A DNA stretch of 64,000 nt from Beaufortia kweichowensis. Lineage: Eukaryota > Chordata > Actinopteri > Cypriniformes > Gastromyzontidae. The stretch spans positions 2,085,418-2,149,417 of the forward strand of contig CM032816.1 of the NCBI GenBank assembly GCA_019155185.1, written 5' to 3'. The notes beneath the pieces were generated by a model. That model made no database searches and was not told where the DNA came from. It was given only the letters and a program-made list of their open reading frames with translations. Positions within the stretch are counted from its first letter, which is position 1. Every line of letters starts with the position of its first letter. Positions 1-12,894 of this stretch are shown piece by piece. The translations under genes were made by a program, and so were the position numbers.

Positions 1-44
1 CTTGCATCACGTTTTAACTCAAAACCACTCCGGCCACGGTTCAG

Positions 45-110
45 TACCTGCCATTCCCAAGACGAATTAATGCTGTATTGGCTGCGAATGGAGGCCCTTC
101 GCCATACTAA
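45..110 (+). pseudogene. Tc1-like transposase C-terminal remnant
   Basis: The plus strand reads YLPFPRRINAVLAANGGPSP followed by Y and a TAA stop. This resembles the C-terminal tail of fish Tc1-like transposases (known from memory of the family: a PRRINAVLAANGGP type ending). Only about 21 codons are recognisable. The 44 bases upstream do not give a clear match and the window edge cuts off the rest. The piece lies in intron 3 of hsd17b2, on the opposite strand, and is presumably the 3' end of a dead DNA transposon. Confidence 0.6.
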
Positions 111-196
111 TAAATGATTGTGGGAAAGTTTCAATTTCATCGACCTAGATGTGCAATTCACATATAAATAAAAAGTGTAATATTAGCAAAGTTTAC

Positions 197-2614
197 CTGC
201 CATACTTGACACGCTGATAATTCGTCCTTTTGATTGCCGTATCAGAGGCAAAAAGACGTGTGTTACTTCCACACAACCAATAAAATTTACATCCATGTAT
301 TTTTTATATAATTCAATCGGCAGAATTTCTCCATCGCATACATATCCTAGCACTCCTGCGTTGTTCACTAGTCCCCAGAGACCTGCACACAAGCAAAGAA
401 TAATGAAATGAATTTAATAATTTTACAAAATTTAACAAAACTTGAATGACTGATATTTAAAAACTAAATATTAAAACTAATATTTTTACTGTGATTTATA
501 TTCACCATGGTGAATAATAGGGCATTGTGGTTACTGTAATGTGCCTGGTTGCTGTTATGTAAATCTGGTTAGCTGTTATGGTGTTCTAATGGTCAACTAT
601 ACAGATACTAGAGTATTTATGGTGGATGCTAAAGTTTTTAGGTAGTGCTTATGAGCAATTCTAGCATCAGGATGTGACATTTGTGACCCAGTCTGTGAAA
701 ACCCAGCTAAAGTCATTTTTTGTGATTTTTCTGTTTTCTACATTAAATCATTCTACCTAATGTAAAGAATATTCTGTAAGAATATTGATATCTTTAACAT
801 GTCTGAGTAATGTCATGTCAAAAATGGAAATCATAGTGAAATTAATAGGTGAAGTCAAACTTTGATGCTCGTTATCTCAGAACTTAGATTTTTACACTTT
901 AGCCTGGTTTTCACAGACTGGGTCACATTTTTAGTCAAACCTTCATATCTATCCTTCATATTTTATTAACCCTTGCTGATAAGAGTCCAGACATTGGAAA
1001 AATATCAGTCTATGTGTGATCTATTTGGAAATCTATGTCAATGAAAATGTATATGTGATATAGATGTGACAACAAAGAACACGAGAGGCAACATACTTTG
1101 TAGGAATTTTGTGAATTAAAATGCACAAACACAAAGCAATTATACCCAACAATGGAGAAGAGATGACTCTTAAAAGAACATAAAATTGTTATTTTATTGT
1201 AATTTCCATGTGTGCATTTATGAGAATGTGGAGTGTTATTGATGTGACAATTTTGAAAACAGCACTTTACCTGACTATGAAAAATCAAGATTTAAACAAA
1301 CATAAATTCATGCTTTACAAACTTTTAGAGAGACTTTACATGAGTATTTAAACCACCAAGTATTGTCAACTGAGCTATCGGTATGATGAAAACCTAAAAA
1401 CAAACGTTGACGTGTGGAATTGCCTATATGCCTGCAAATGTTTTTTAATACTATTCTATGATACTCTGCTTCCTAAATGTGGATTTAAATCACTAACCAT
1501 GAGTAACCATAAGCAATAGTAATAATAATGCTTGCCTTACAAATGTCAGATATTGATAAAGATCATCTACGTTATCAGTTCTGCTGTTACCTGTTTCACC
1601 TGTTTGACTCTGGATGAACTGATATGCTTGTGTGATTTGGCTTCTGTTTGTGACGTCTAACTGTAAGACGGTAAGCTGAGAAGAAGCAGTTCTCTTGAGC
1701 TCCAGAGCTCCAGCACTGAATTCATCCAGAACCCCTGCAAACACTCTCATTCCTGCGCTGTCCAGAAACTTGGCCAGATCATGACCCAAGCCAGAATCAC
1801 AACCTAAAAACACAATGCAGCCATTAAAAAAATGAATATGTCTCTTTCTGCCACATAAGCTTAGTAAATGGGACACCTGGTTGCTCCATCGCCACGAGTC
1901 AGCAAATGACTTAATACAGATAGTCTTTATATTTGTGTGACAATTCATAATAGTTCGCATGCTTATCATATCAAAGTAGACAGACATCTCAAGAATGCAT
2001 TAGGTTATGGGCTTGTGGGAGTCAGGGAGTTTAACCATGTACTGGTTTTGGTTCAAAGTCCAAGATTTATCAGGATGGCAGTGAAATATTGTTTCTACTA
2101 AGAAAACACGTCCAGGTTGCATTTCACTCCAACATCAACAAAAACTGTATTAGGCATTAGGAAAATGAAGTTTGTTTTTGGTGACTTCTTCTCAATGCCA
2201 TAATTTATCCAGGTGTTTTGATTTTGTTCGCACATGTAACAGTGATATTTTAAGGGGAAACATGCATAATTGTCAAAATATCTTAAGGTGCTTTCTTTAT
2301 GTCCAAGATTATGTGCCATGCAGCAGAAACAACCAGGAGGATGTCTTACCTGTGATCAGAACTGCTTTGTTTAGGGTAGGTAGCGTGATCTCTTCTTTCC
2401 CTATATAATGCACCAAACCACACACCACACCTGCTAATCCAACTTTTAGAAAAGATAAATGGACCAAACAGCTTAATGCCCCTCCAGAAACCACAAGGAA
2501 AACCAACCACCTCACCGATCGGCCCTCTACAATCCGCACAACTAGTATCCCAACACTTACAATTGTAAACAACATATAAATGAAGGACAGACAGCATTCT
2601 GCCATCCTCTCCAT
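197..2614 (-). CDS. hsd17b2: 17-beta-hydroxysteroid dehydrogenase type 2, N-terminal part (3 exons)
   Basis: This is a short-chain dehydrogenase/reductase. HSD17B2 is known as an ER-membrane enzyme that uses NAD to oxidise estradiol and testosterone to their less active 17-keto forms. Coding exons in transcript order are 2614-2350, 1803-1591 and 382-197; all junctions are GT-AG and the frame stays open for 221 codons. Residues 1-60 carry two hydrophobic segments, as expected for the membrane-anchored N-terminus. The cofactor motif TGCDSGLG is at 88-95, NNAG at 166-169 and the ISVSS strand with the catalytic-serine region near 215-219. The YxxxK motif would be in the next exon, beyond the left edge. 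The stretch FAGVL followed by the ELKRTASSQLTVLQLDVT region is closer to HSD17B2 than to HSD11B2. The start is the ATG at 2614, with a second ATG three codons later; nothing better lies upstream in frame. The family is certain and the exact paralogue likely. Confidence 0.82.
682..927. repeat. Inverted-repeat element, copy 1 of the TGTGACCCAG family
   Basis: This 246-bp non-coding element is bounded by imperfect inverted repeats of about 25 bp: TGTGACCCAGTCTGTGAAAA at the left and its reverse complement at the right. It lies in hsd17b2 intron 2. Related copies lie at 48709-48945 (same orientation) and 56744-56969 (reverse). It has no coding capacity, so it looks like a MITE-type DNA element; the superfamily is not determined. 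Confidence 0.75.
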
Positions 2615-3013
2615 TTCTACAACACACAAGAATGAAGTCGCCAGTAAATGTAATCAGTAAATCTAGAATGACGTCAGTTAAGTAACAACCGTATATTGTC
2701 CTCAGCTTGTTTGATGGGTTTGTGATTCTTGTAAATCTTTCAGATTCACACGCCTAATGACTGTCTGCCCCATGTTGTATATTTAGACTTGTTTGAACAT
2801 GCCTACAGCTTGTAAAGTGATATATTTTGCTTGCTATAGTCAGTTTCAGTATATGAAACTGTGGTCTTTATGGGACTAAGGACTTAAAATGAGATGCACA
2901 AAAGAATTTGGGATTTTAACAATATCATTGAATGTATTGTACAGGGTTTAATGCTCAACTTTTGAGATTTTGCTAAATGACAACAATAAGCAACCATGTC
3001 GACAAATAACACA

Positions 3014-3019
3014 TTTATT
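3014..3019 (-). promoter_or_regulatory. Candidate poly(A) signal of gpi
   Basis: AATAAA on the minus strand (TTTATT on plus) lies about 265 bases past the gpi stop codon. This gives a short 3' UTR of roughly 3282 down to 2995, and the hsd17b2 start follows about 400 bases further on. Inferred from position and hexamer only. Confidence 0.5.
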
Positions 3020-3282
3020 GTGGTTCGTTGGTCCAGAGGAGAACATAATATCTAGAATGAGCAGTGCATACAGGTGTTTCCCTCACAGACATGAATACAG
3101 TCAAATCTTACACAACACACAAGAATTTAATGGCTTACACATGATAGACATAAAGTGCTCATCCTCCTTAAATAGGCCTAACAGGTCTGCGTAATACATA
3201 CTTCACTAATCCCTTCGGATGAGAGGGCTAGCAGAGACGGGTTAGGGGGTTTAAAAACAGTTGAAAAAAAAGAATGAAACGT

Positions 3283-6200
3283 CTAAGAGCGATTCTTCTT
3301 GAAGAAGCTGATGAGTCCATTGGTGGAAGAATCGTGGGTATTGACCTCGGCGTCATCCTGCAGCTCGGGTTCGATCTTCTTGGCCAGCTGCTTGCCCAGC
3401 TCCACACTGAGACGACAGGAAAGAGATTTGTTATTTTCCGAACATATAAGAACACTATGGGTAACTAATATTGGATTAGACAATTTGTGGTAACTACAAA
3501 TCAGATGTTGTTTACAAACGTAGACACAGCAGAAAAAGAAAAGACTGGACTCACCCCCACTGGTCATAGCTGTTAATATTCCAAATCACACCTTGCACAA
3601 AGATCTTGTGCTCATACATGGCTGAAATGCATAAAGAAAATACATCACCGACAAAGGTCTCGAAACAAAGCTACATCTATAAATCCAGAAATAAACATGT
3701 TTTATGCACTTACCAACCAATGCACCAAGCATGAAGGGTGAAAGTTTCTTGAAGATGATAGAGTTGCTGGGCTTGTTACCTTCAAATACCTGAAAATACC
3801 AGTCATTTAAAGAACTGCATGTGCGTTGTAATAAACTCAAACATTATTACATGCTCTATTTTAATCCAAATATAATATTCTGGCCATTTTATGTATCCGT
3901 GTTCATACCACTATTTACTCTCTGTACCATTTACCAGGTAAATGTCGCTGCAATCGGTTTTTAATTTTTTAATTTGATTGAAAATTAAAAGAAAAACAGG
4001 ATCAAATGTTATCTGGTGTATCTAGCATATAACGCCACAGCTCAGAGCGAAACATGTGTAACAGATTCCCGTCCAGTTGCACAAACACAAGTAAACCAGC
4101 ACTTACTTTATGGGGCAGGAGTTTCTCCAGAGCATCCCCAGACATCCCAGCAGCCTGAAGCTCCTTTTTGGCTTCATCGGGGGTCTTTCCTTTCATCAGA
4201 GCCTCCGTCTGAGCCAGGAAGTTTGCCATCAGGATCTAACGACAACAAATACGGTGTTACATCTGAGTTCTAGATTAAAAGTTGGGATAAACATTCATTC
4301 TATTTAAAGTGAATGTCAGATCTGAAAAGCAAAAGCGAAACATCCAAATATCTATTTCACGCTACTTAAATTGCTTTCTATAGCATATGTATTAGTATTG
4401 ACTACTGACATTTGGCATCATGACATTCTAATCCAATTATCAAGCAGACATTTACTAACAATTAAAGGCAGCAGTTTAAAGGTCTTGTGTAACTTAATGC
4501 AAAATGTAGGTTCAGATTACATCACACAGTGAAATCTAAGATATACTCAGGGTGTCATCTGAGTAGACGCAGCTCAAGATAATAAAAAAAACATGACGTG
4601 TGTACACATTGATGTACCTTGTGATGCAGGTTGTCTCTGATTGGATGTTGAGTCTGAGCTGGTATGAGGAAGTCAGCTGGAATCAAGCGAGTGCCTAAAA
4701 AGAGACGCATATCTGATGTATTCTGATAAACACAGCACGCCCTAACAGACAATTTTCTGGGTGAACTTTTTCTTTTACATGATGCTTAAATCGGGATTCA
4801 CTGGTGAGGTTTGAGATGACTGACCCTGGTGGATGAGCTGATAGAAAGCGTGCTGTCCATTAGTTCCTGGTTCCCCCCACACAATGGGTCCGGTGTGGTA
4901 ATTTACACGAGTGCCAGATTTTGTGATGTATTTCCCATTGGACTCCATGTCTCCCTAAAAAAAACAATTCAGGTCATCAAAAACTCTTAAGGTGGTCTGA
5001 TTATGAGGTTATTTCCTGATAGGTGACATCATCAGACCGACCTGCTGGAAGTACGCAGCAAAGCGGTGCATGTACTGGTCATAAGGCAGCAGTGCATGCG
5101 TCTCGGCCTGGAAGAAGTTGGCGTACCAGACGCCGAGCATGGCCAGTATGACTGGAGCGTTCTGCTCCAGAGGAGCCGTGCGGAAGTGATTATCCTTAAA
5201 AATACACAGAATACGTGAATTTGAATTTAATAATATGAAGACGTTACAATATCACGGTTCGGAATCAAAACCAGATCTTTTACAAATCTTTTGTACTACA
5301 AAGACAGAAAAAAATACAAGTCGTATACAGCAACAAATCTACAGCAGTGTGACCATTACAGTCTGATTTACAAACAATTTCGGAATTTTTTTTTACAAAA
5401 CCTCCCAAATTTTATGTGGGAGATGAAATAAAACCAAATAAAATATATAATATGTATAGCAAATAAAAGTTATACACAGTTTTGAGGTTTAAGTGAGTTT
5501 TAAGACGGTAAAAATGATTAAAATGTTACCAAAAGAAATGTCATAAACCGGCTTTGACTGTGCAGTAATACTACTACTAAAGACGATTATGACAGGAAAC
5601 TAAAATTGTTAAAATAAATCAGAACCAGAATCCTCAAACTGTAACAATTCCCTTCACATTTTATCATATATAATGACACAGTAGTATCATAATGCTTACC
5701 ATCCAATGAGCACCAGCAAGAAGCTGCTCAAAGTTGTCAAAACCTGCAAGAGGATAAATAAAACATATTTGAAAAACATGCAAAAAAATGTATTGCTGCA
5801 AGATGCTGCACTAGCTGTTTTTCCACAGTCTCATCTGACTCAAACAAGAACCTCTATGCAAGTACACAAATGCAGATGTTAGACACAACATTTACAACTA
5901 TTTTACCTTATAAAGTAATGCAAATTGGAGTATAATAAAATGTACAAAAAAAAAGTATCATGGAACTTGATTTTAAGATGTTTTATATGGAAGAGAGTTA
6001 AAAAATAAAAGGGATTTTTTTCAACAGCTGACATACAACCTGAATTATATATGAACTATATATGAACTATATATGAAAAGAAAATCACATCATCAAGAGT
6101 TTGCATTTATGTACTTGCATAAATTATTTCAACGGGATTGTTTGTAAAAAGCAGACATACCTATATGCAGAGCAATGGACAAACCAATAGCCGACCACAG

Positions 6201-9200
6201 CGAGTAACGCCCGCCGACCCACTAAAATATGAGCATTCAGCATTAGAAAATCAGTCCGGGATTGTGAGAAGCTGTTCGCAAATTCAGTACGGCAAAGCAG
6301 TCAAATATTGTTATGCATTCAATAAAAACGTTTGTCTAATTTTCAGCCAGTCAAAAGAAAGTTTTCTTGCTCATGCAATACTTCACATTTGCGGGATATA
6401 CTCACATCCCAAAACTCAAACATGTTGTTGGTATCAATGCCAAAGTCCTTCACTTTCGGCTGGTAAAGTGATAGAAAACATGCGTAAGTTTACTGACAAT
6501 TGCTTATATATTTCAAATGTATATCATAGACATGAGATATGAGACTCTATACTTACTGCGTTTGTGGAAAGAGCCACGAAATGTTTGGCTACAGCAGATG
6601 GCTAAAGCACATTACACAGAGTTAGACTTTATCCAAAGATTAGTACACAATTATATTATTTTCAATTTTATTTCATAATCATTTATAACTGAAATGTGAG
6701 TTATTACTGGATATTAACATCTCATTTGTAAAATACATTTAAACCAGAATTTAATTGAAAATCTCACATCATTAGCGGCCTGGAGGAACCATTCTTTTGC
6801 CGTCTCGGCATTAGTGATGGTCTCCTGGGTGGTGAACGTCTAAAAAAAATTAAGAAATTAATTGCCTTCATTTGTTCAGTTTATATTGTCCAGTCTGTTC
6901 AATCCAAATATAGATTAAATAAACAGCACAATACATGATATTACTAATGGGACATTACATTACATAAACATTACATTCATATAATTATTCAAAATAAAAA
7001 CAACAAAAGGAGAATAATATAAAATTACTCTTTCACCTGGAAAAAAACTCCAATCAAATATTTAATTAAACATTTTTCTTTATTAAACTATGTTCGTCCA
7101 GAGCCTAACCTTGGATGCAATGATGAAGAGGGTGGTTTCAGCATTTAGCTGAGCGAGGGTCTTGGCCATGTGTGTGCCGTCGATATTTGAGACGAACCAG
7201 ACGTTGGGTCCTCCTTTGGAGTACGGCTTGAGAGCTTCAGTCACCATGAGAGGACCCTGATGAAACCATATAATATATGTTTATGGGGAAGAGATACTGT
7301 AGTGCAGACAGAAATACAACTGTACGTTTAACAATGTGATATAAATAGTTTCTAACGCATTATTTAAAACTATTACTGCATTTGATGTTGACATAATTTT
7401 ACAGGCAGCATGTAAATTCTTTAGTTTAAGCATAATTAAAGATGAACTATTATGAAAAATTCACTTTTATATGTTGCTTTAACACAAATGTGTGTCTGCA
7501 GTGTGTGTACACAACCTCCCTATTGTGATAAAAATCTGCCCACTCCTTTTCTTTAATCCCCATAAAACCTCAACAGTCTTGTAAAACAGGCTGCTGGCGG
7601 CATTTTCTGAGCAAATTGTTCAAGCCCCGCCCACGACGACTGACAGACTGCATTAGCATAGTTTTCGCTGCCGGCAACACAGTTTAATCTTAAACGATGT
7701 GACTGTTTCTCTCTGCAACAGCTTGATTTCGACTTCTTTAGTAATTCTCCAGTTTGTTGTTACTGGAAGTACAAACAAACTTTTGAGCGGCAGTGTACTT
7801 CTCTCTAGCTTAAGATGTTCTGTCATTTATCTCACTTTATGATGACCTCCATCACAATCAAGACATTTCTGTAGTTGGACTATTAAGAAGTGTAGAATGG
7901 ATCTTTTCTTTTCATCATGAAGTGAAACACGTAAATTTCAGACAAAGAAATCAGTGCAAACAGGGTTTACTCACCAGATCAGATCCTCCAATGCCAATAT
8001 TTACCACATCAGTGATGGATTTACCACTGAAGCCTTTCCACGCACCACTGCGTACTTTCTAAAAAATATGACATACATGTTAATATGTTTGTTATTATTT
8101 AAAATTTGAGTTACTAATATATATATACATTTTTATATAAATTAGATATTGATCATCTTGAAAACAGATTTATTTTACAGCCTTACATGCATGAGTGGTA
8201 TAAAAAAGTAAAACAGGATGAGCGCAAGTGTAGATGCTGTTGAAGTTTCACTCACATGGCAAAATGTCTTCATCTGCTCCAGAACTCTGTTCACCTCAGG
8301 CATCACATCTTTTCCATCCACCATCACGGGAGTGTTTGAGCGGTTTCTCAGGGCAATGTGGAGAACAGCCCGACCCTATACAGTCCGACAGAAACACAAC
8401 ATTTGTAACCTAAAGACATACAATAGCAAAAAAGCTAACAAACGTTCTCCATATCGAAGTCATTTGATTTTTATGTAGTTTAGTCATAATGTAATAATAC
8501 AAGAAAGGATGGCTTCACCATTAATTTTTGTACATGTTTTTATAAATTACAGCAAACTAATTCATAGAAATTAAATGCAAAAAAAATCTCAATACATGTT
8601 TTAAAATGTCAAGAAGCAAATAAGAGCTGCAGACTACAGTAAGTAGAAATGTTGAGACGTTACCTCAGTGAAGTTAATCTTCTCTCCTGTAAACATCTTT
8701 TCTCTGGCTGCTTCAATGCCCACTGACCGCGCCTGACCATGATGAGACATGAATAAGTTACATGCGGCTCCGAATATTTATACATACGGACCGTTACTCT
8801 TTAGTTTTCTGTTTATGTTGGAATTACATCATTAGAAAGAGGTTTACATTCATTCATACATCACTGATCATTTGACTGGCCAAAGAGAGGTAGTAAAGAA
8901 TTAAATCAAGGTTAAATCTTTTTAAGAGTGGTCATGATGACTAAGCAAACAGTATTTTAACATGATGCTACACGCTTTTAGTTCTCTGTGATACATACTC
9001 ATAGGGGTCAAGGCTGAGATGGTCTCGTTAGCCCCACTGGAGAATTTTTTATAATTTATAGAATTGACTATATATTCTAATATATATATATATATATTAG
9101 AATATATTCTAACTAAAATATATTATATAATGGTATAATTAGCTCATACACACACACACACACACACAGATGGATTTGAAGTTGATGAGCTGGAATTACT

Positions 9201-11035
9201 GTAACTACACTGATTCTTTCAATAGTATCACTCTCTGCAAAGCAAATAACTTATTATGAAATTATTATGAAAATACTTTTTCAATGTCAAGCATTTTTAT
9301 TCTATTATAGAGAATTAAAATGCAACAATTTGCTTTCTGTGTGGATGTGTGCTTTCAAAATGTAGTTGATATTTCAGTGAATGTAGGATATAAATAGACA
9401 ATACCATGTCAAAGAGCATGCCTAAGACTTCTTTATTGATGAGATTCTTTGAGTAATCCAGAAGCATATCTCCATCATCTGTCTCCACCTTTAAACTGTT
9501 CAAAACAAGACAACACAGAACGTTCAGTGGATACACAAACATATACCAGTTGTGTGTTTCCTTGCTTTCATTATAAGTTATTATTTTTTTATTCATAACG
9601 TTCCTGTTCCTGTTAATTCTTAGAGGACATAGTGATGTACTTTCTAGGAAACAAAAACGTATTTAAAACAAAATGTTTGAAACGGAACGTTTCACTTTGG
9701 ATAAAAGTGTCTACACAAAAATATATAAACAATTATTATAAGAGATTTATTTTTAAAATTTTTAAATTACAGTTCAACAATGTGATTGCATTTGTATAGA
9801 AAATAAAGGATGTGGATATTTTGCAATGAAATGTAAAGTTTCCACCAATTTCACCATCATTAGTCTCGTTGCGTCACAGACCACACGTCATTACGCCGGC
9901 GGTGCGTAACGTGATTCTATTCGATTAAGAATTCACTTTTTTAAACTGTCACGTCTTTTACGTCAAAAGCCACGATAATTGTTAATTCAGTCATGATAAC
10001 TGTTCAAAATGTTAACACAACTAATGTGTTACTATAATATAATTCACATCACACGGATTCGCACACTAACACGGTCATTCCTGCAGTGTGTGTGTCTGTG
10101 CTGACAGGCACGTACAACATGCTGCTGTAACGCCCACTGCCGGTTATTATTTATAAAGTCTTCTACTCCCAAGAATAAATAAAAGCTACAATGATTTAAA
10201 TGCTATATTACATTTAATAATTTAGCAGAATATCCACCTCTAGAGCTCATAAACTATATTCACCACAAATCATATATAAGTAACAAACAAGATTATAAGT
10301 GCAGTACTGCTCTTTGCATAGGCAATGACTTATCCCGATTCTGTGAATTAAATTAAATATCATACCACATGCTGGATTACATATGCTGCCACATATTTGC
10401 ATTCATAAAGTAGCCCTGGTGTGCGATGATTGACCTTGCGTGTTTAGTAACATAATAGAAGTTCATATCAAACGCGAAGCTTTTCACAGATTATATGCGT
10501 GTTTAAATAACGATATAGATTGTCTGTAAATTAAAGATGAAAAGCAGGTGCAGTAGTGCAGAGAAGGAGCTCGAGATCACTGCATGGCCTGATGTTGCAA
10601 TAACCTTGCAACACTGATGTGGAAATCGAGATAAAATTTGAAGTTGACCTTCATGATATCGATCAGACTATATATAGACTAATCTGTGCTCTAATGTTAC
10701 ACTACATTTTCTTATCTGATGGTTTATAACCATACAGTACATAAACTGCATTATGTACACGATTTGCTCAAACAGGCCGTAATTGCTAACGAAGACTCGC
10801 ATACCTGGAGATACACAAACATGTAATGCAGGTTTGATGTAATGCAATGGCATTATAAATTGTATATTAAAGCTCACACACAAACATTAGGGAAGCGCGT
10901 TTGATGCGTATTTCACCTGAACTTGTTGAATCTTTCTGGATCCGCCTCGAACATCTGCCTTATGTTCAGGTTTCCAGCGCTGGATTTGTACCATTGCTCC
11001 AGTTTGCGATAGTTTGGATCGCTGGTGAGGCCCAT
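3283..11035 (-). CDS. gpi: Glucose-6-phosphate isomerase, complete
   Basis: GPI interconverts glucose-6-phosphate and fructose-6-phosphate in cytosolic glycolysis and gluconeogenesis, acting as a homodimer. Exons in transcript order: 11035-10917, 9495-9405, 8732-8664, 8375-8256, 8058-7975, 7256-7110, 6839-6768, 6601-6557, 6459-6406, 6221-6161, 5743-5700, 5194-5042, 4954-4825, 4694-4618, 4235-4107, 3789-3714, 3621-3555, 3406-3283. They sum to 1662 nt, or 553 aa plus stop, which is close to other vertebrate GPIs. All introns are GT-AG with matching phases. Visible motifs are the sugar-phosphate loop GIGGSDL (155-161), PGI signature WVGGRYSLWSAIGLS (from 268) and second signature NSYDQWGVELGK (ending at 518). 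The known catalytic residues map to Glu357 in MESNGK, His388 in GQHAFYQ and Lys518. No break was seen. Fish have two gpi paralogues (a and b) and I cannot tell which this is. Confidence 0.97.
7440..7960. repeat. Dispersed-repeat-like block in gpi intron 5
   Basis: This block contains GC-richer stretches (CCCCGCCCACGACGACTGAC near 7625 and CATTAGCATAG near 7653) in an otherwise AT-rich intron. They resemble, from memory, a high-copy cyprinid interspersed repeat. No open frame and no clear terminal repeats were found, and the boundaries are approximate. Confidence 0.35.
9069..9107. repeat. AT-rich palindrome with (TA)n core
   Basis: TATATTCTAA and TTAGAATATA flank a run of about nine TA steps, making a near-perfect inverted repeat that could extrude as a cruciform. 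It lies in gpi intron 2. Confidence 0.75.
9148..9168. repeat. (AC)n microsatellite
   Basis: An uninterrupted AC run of about ten units in gpi intron 2. Confidence 0.9.
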
Positions 11036-12888
11036 TATGAAAGGATTAAACTGTTCTTCGGTCCAAAGCTGCTTCTGTAAATTACAACCGATCGGCAGTC
11101 ATTCACCTCTCAGAGAAGCGGTGCGTGAGGAGGAAGTGCAATGACAAATCCTACGCAACCACGCCTACCGCAAAAACGTCATATGGACACGCCCACCCAG
11201 CAGAAACCAAAAGGTGGATGTTAAATATAGTAATGAAGCAGCTATTTTGCATCGATGTTAAACATACATTTGAGTTATGAACACACAACAAAAATATTAT
11301 CTTTTAGTTATTTTAAATTAGTTATATTTTATTATCGAGAAATAGACAAGATCTCTACGTATGTTTTTACAAGCATATAAAATTACCTTTGTTTCTTGTG
11401 CATTTTGTAACACTATACAGAAACTATTATACATCTTTTTAATTGTATATAGGTTTTACTGATTGTACTGCATTTGAGTTGCTTGCAAAACGTCAATACA
11501 ACAATGTTATTTAGGGAGATATACAATGTTAAATGGTCGTGTTTTCATTTTAAATCATATTTTACATATGACAAGTTTTACATTAATAAATGTAAGTGGT
11601 CTGAATGGAAACCCAATATTATTCGGTTAAAGACTAAATTTATATAGACTTATATACATTTATATTATAATAACGTTTAATTTGTCACACCGAAATGTCT
11701 ATCAATGGATTACTACAATGCTTGGCCACTAGATGGAGGCAATTAATCATAAATTCTGTGTTCCGTTTCATGTGACGCTGCGCAGGCCCATCAGTCTGGT
11801 TGACGTAAAAATACCACGAGAGTGATTTAAATGCACAGCCATTGAATCGCTCTGCAAGTGCTTTGATTACATACGTTTCATGGTATTTTTTCTCTTTTCA
11901 TGCCCAGACGGATAGTTCCGCTTCATATTGTCATCTACGCTGCAAACACGCTTTGACAAGAGGGATTGGGGAGGCGGGGCTCTGTGTAATTCGCAAGGCC
12001 CTGCGTAGACCTTGCGTATTTATTTCAACTGATCCAACAACACCAACCGGTTTTCCTCCGCTCAGATTGTAATAGTAGCAAGTTTTTTTAAACTGTATGT
12101 TTTATTATAGAATATCAGTTTTTATATTTGTATGTATATTTAGTGGTATCCACTAGAATAGGAAACTGCACAGGAAACTGTATATAGGTAGTTGACAAAT
12201 ATATTGTAAATGTGTCCTATGTGATATACAAAAAAAAAAAAGATAAATCATGTTACTTTCATGTTATTTCATGTAAAATATGTTTCTCAAAGGTGTCATG
12301 TTGTTCGTATACTCACAGAGAATGATTACTAGCTGTATTGGTCCATAAATGTACAATTTGCCTCCTTAAAAAATAGCACTCATTAGTTTATTCACGCACC
12401 TAGTCGAAACCACTTTAGATGTAAACAGATAGCATGTTGGGATACAAGAGAAATAGATGTCAACATTGCTTAAAAAACGTTGTGTTTGAGATTACCAAAA
12501 ATCTTTCCATTATAATATGTTTCAGTTAAGATCGGCATGCAGCGGTATACAGTTTCTTACAAAGGACAAACTGTGAATCTGCAACAAATTAGAAAATCTA
12601 AGATTGAAACAAAAATACCAATACAACTTCTTGTTTTATCACATCATTACAGCTTATCATTGTAAATGCATACGTTTGTAATTACTTCCGGGCAAAAAGT
12701 GTTTAAACCTTAATTCATGTCCATGTACTTTAGACACAAAGGTTAAATTCAAACACTGCAAAAATGGTATTACAGGAACACTATCTGTAAATTAGAATAG
12801 AAGAGCATAAATATATATTTTAGGTAAAATGCAACATTTTAGATGTAAAGACTTGCACATAAATATGTACTATAATTTGGAATCAAAG
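11036..12888. other. Intergenic: gpi upstream region, no gene seen
   Basis: This is the gap between the gpi start and the likely 3' end of lsm14a. Immediately upstream of gpi (11036-11215) the DNA is mildly GC-richer, as for a 5' UTR and promoter. A second GC-richer patch at 11940-12060 includes GGGGAGGCGGGGCT, a possible GC box. A short stretch near 12186-12215 (GTAGTTGACAAAT, then GTGTCCTATG) resembles the left end of the inverted-repeat element at 58414-58565. No convincing coding region is present. Confidence 0.5.
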
Positions 12889-12894
12889 TTTATT
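12889..12894 (-). promoter_or_regulatory. Candidate poly(A) signal of lsm14a
   Basis: Minus-strand AATAAA about 1.6 kb past the lsm14a stop. The stretch 14490-12870 has no gene-like frame on either strand and is the likely 3' UTR. Inferred from hexamer and position; other weak hexamers exist. Confidence 0.4.

Noticed and set aside
197..2614. HSD11B2 as the identity of the left-edge dehydrogenase
   Set aside because: The cofactor motif GCDSG is shared, but FAGVL, the VLQLDVT region and NNAGVLGY follow HSD17B2. Not fully excluded without the missing exons.
6138..6542. 134-codon plus-strand frame
   Set aside because: It runs antisense across gpi exons 9 and 10 and the intron between; no similarity of its own.
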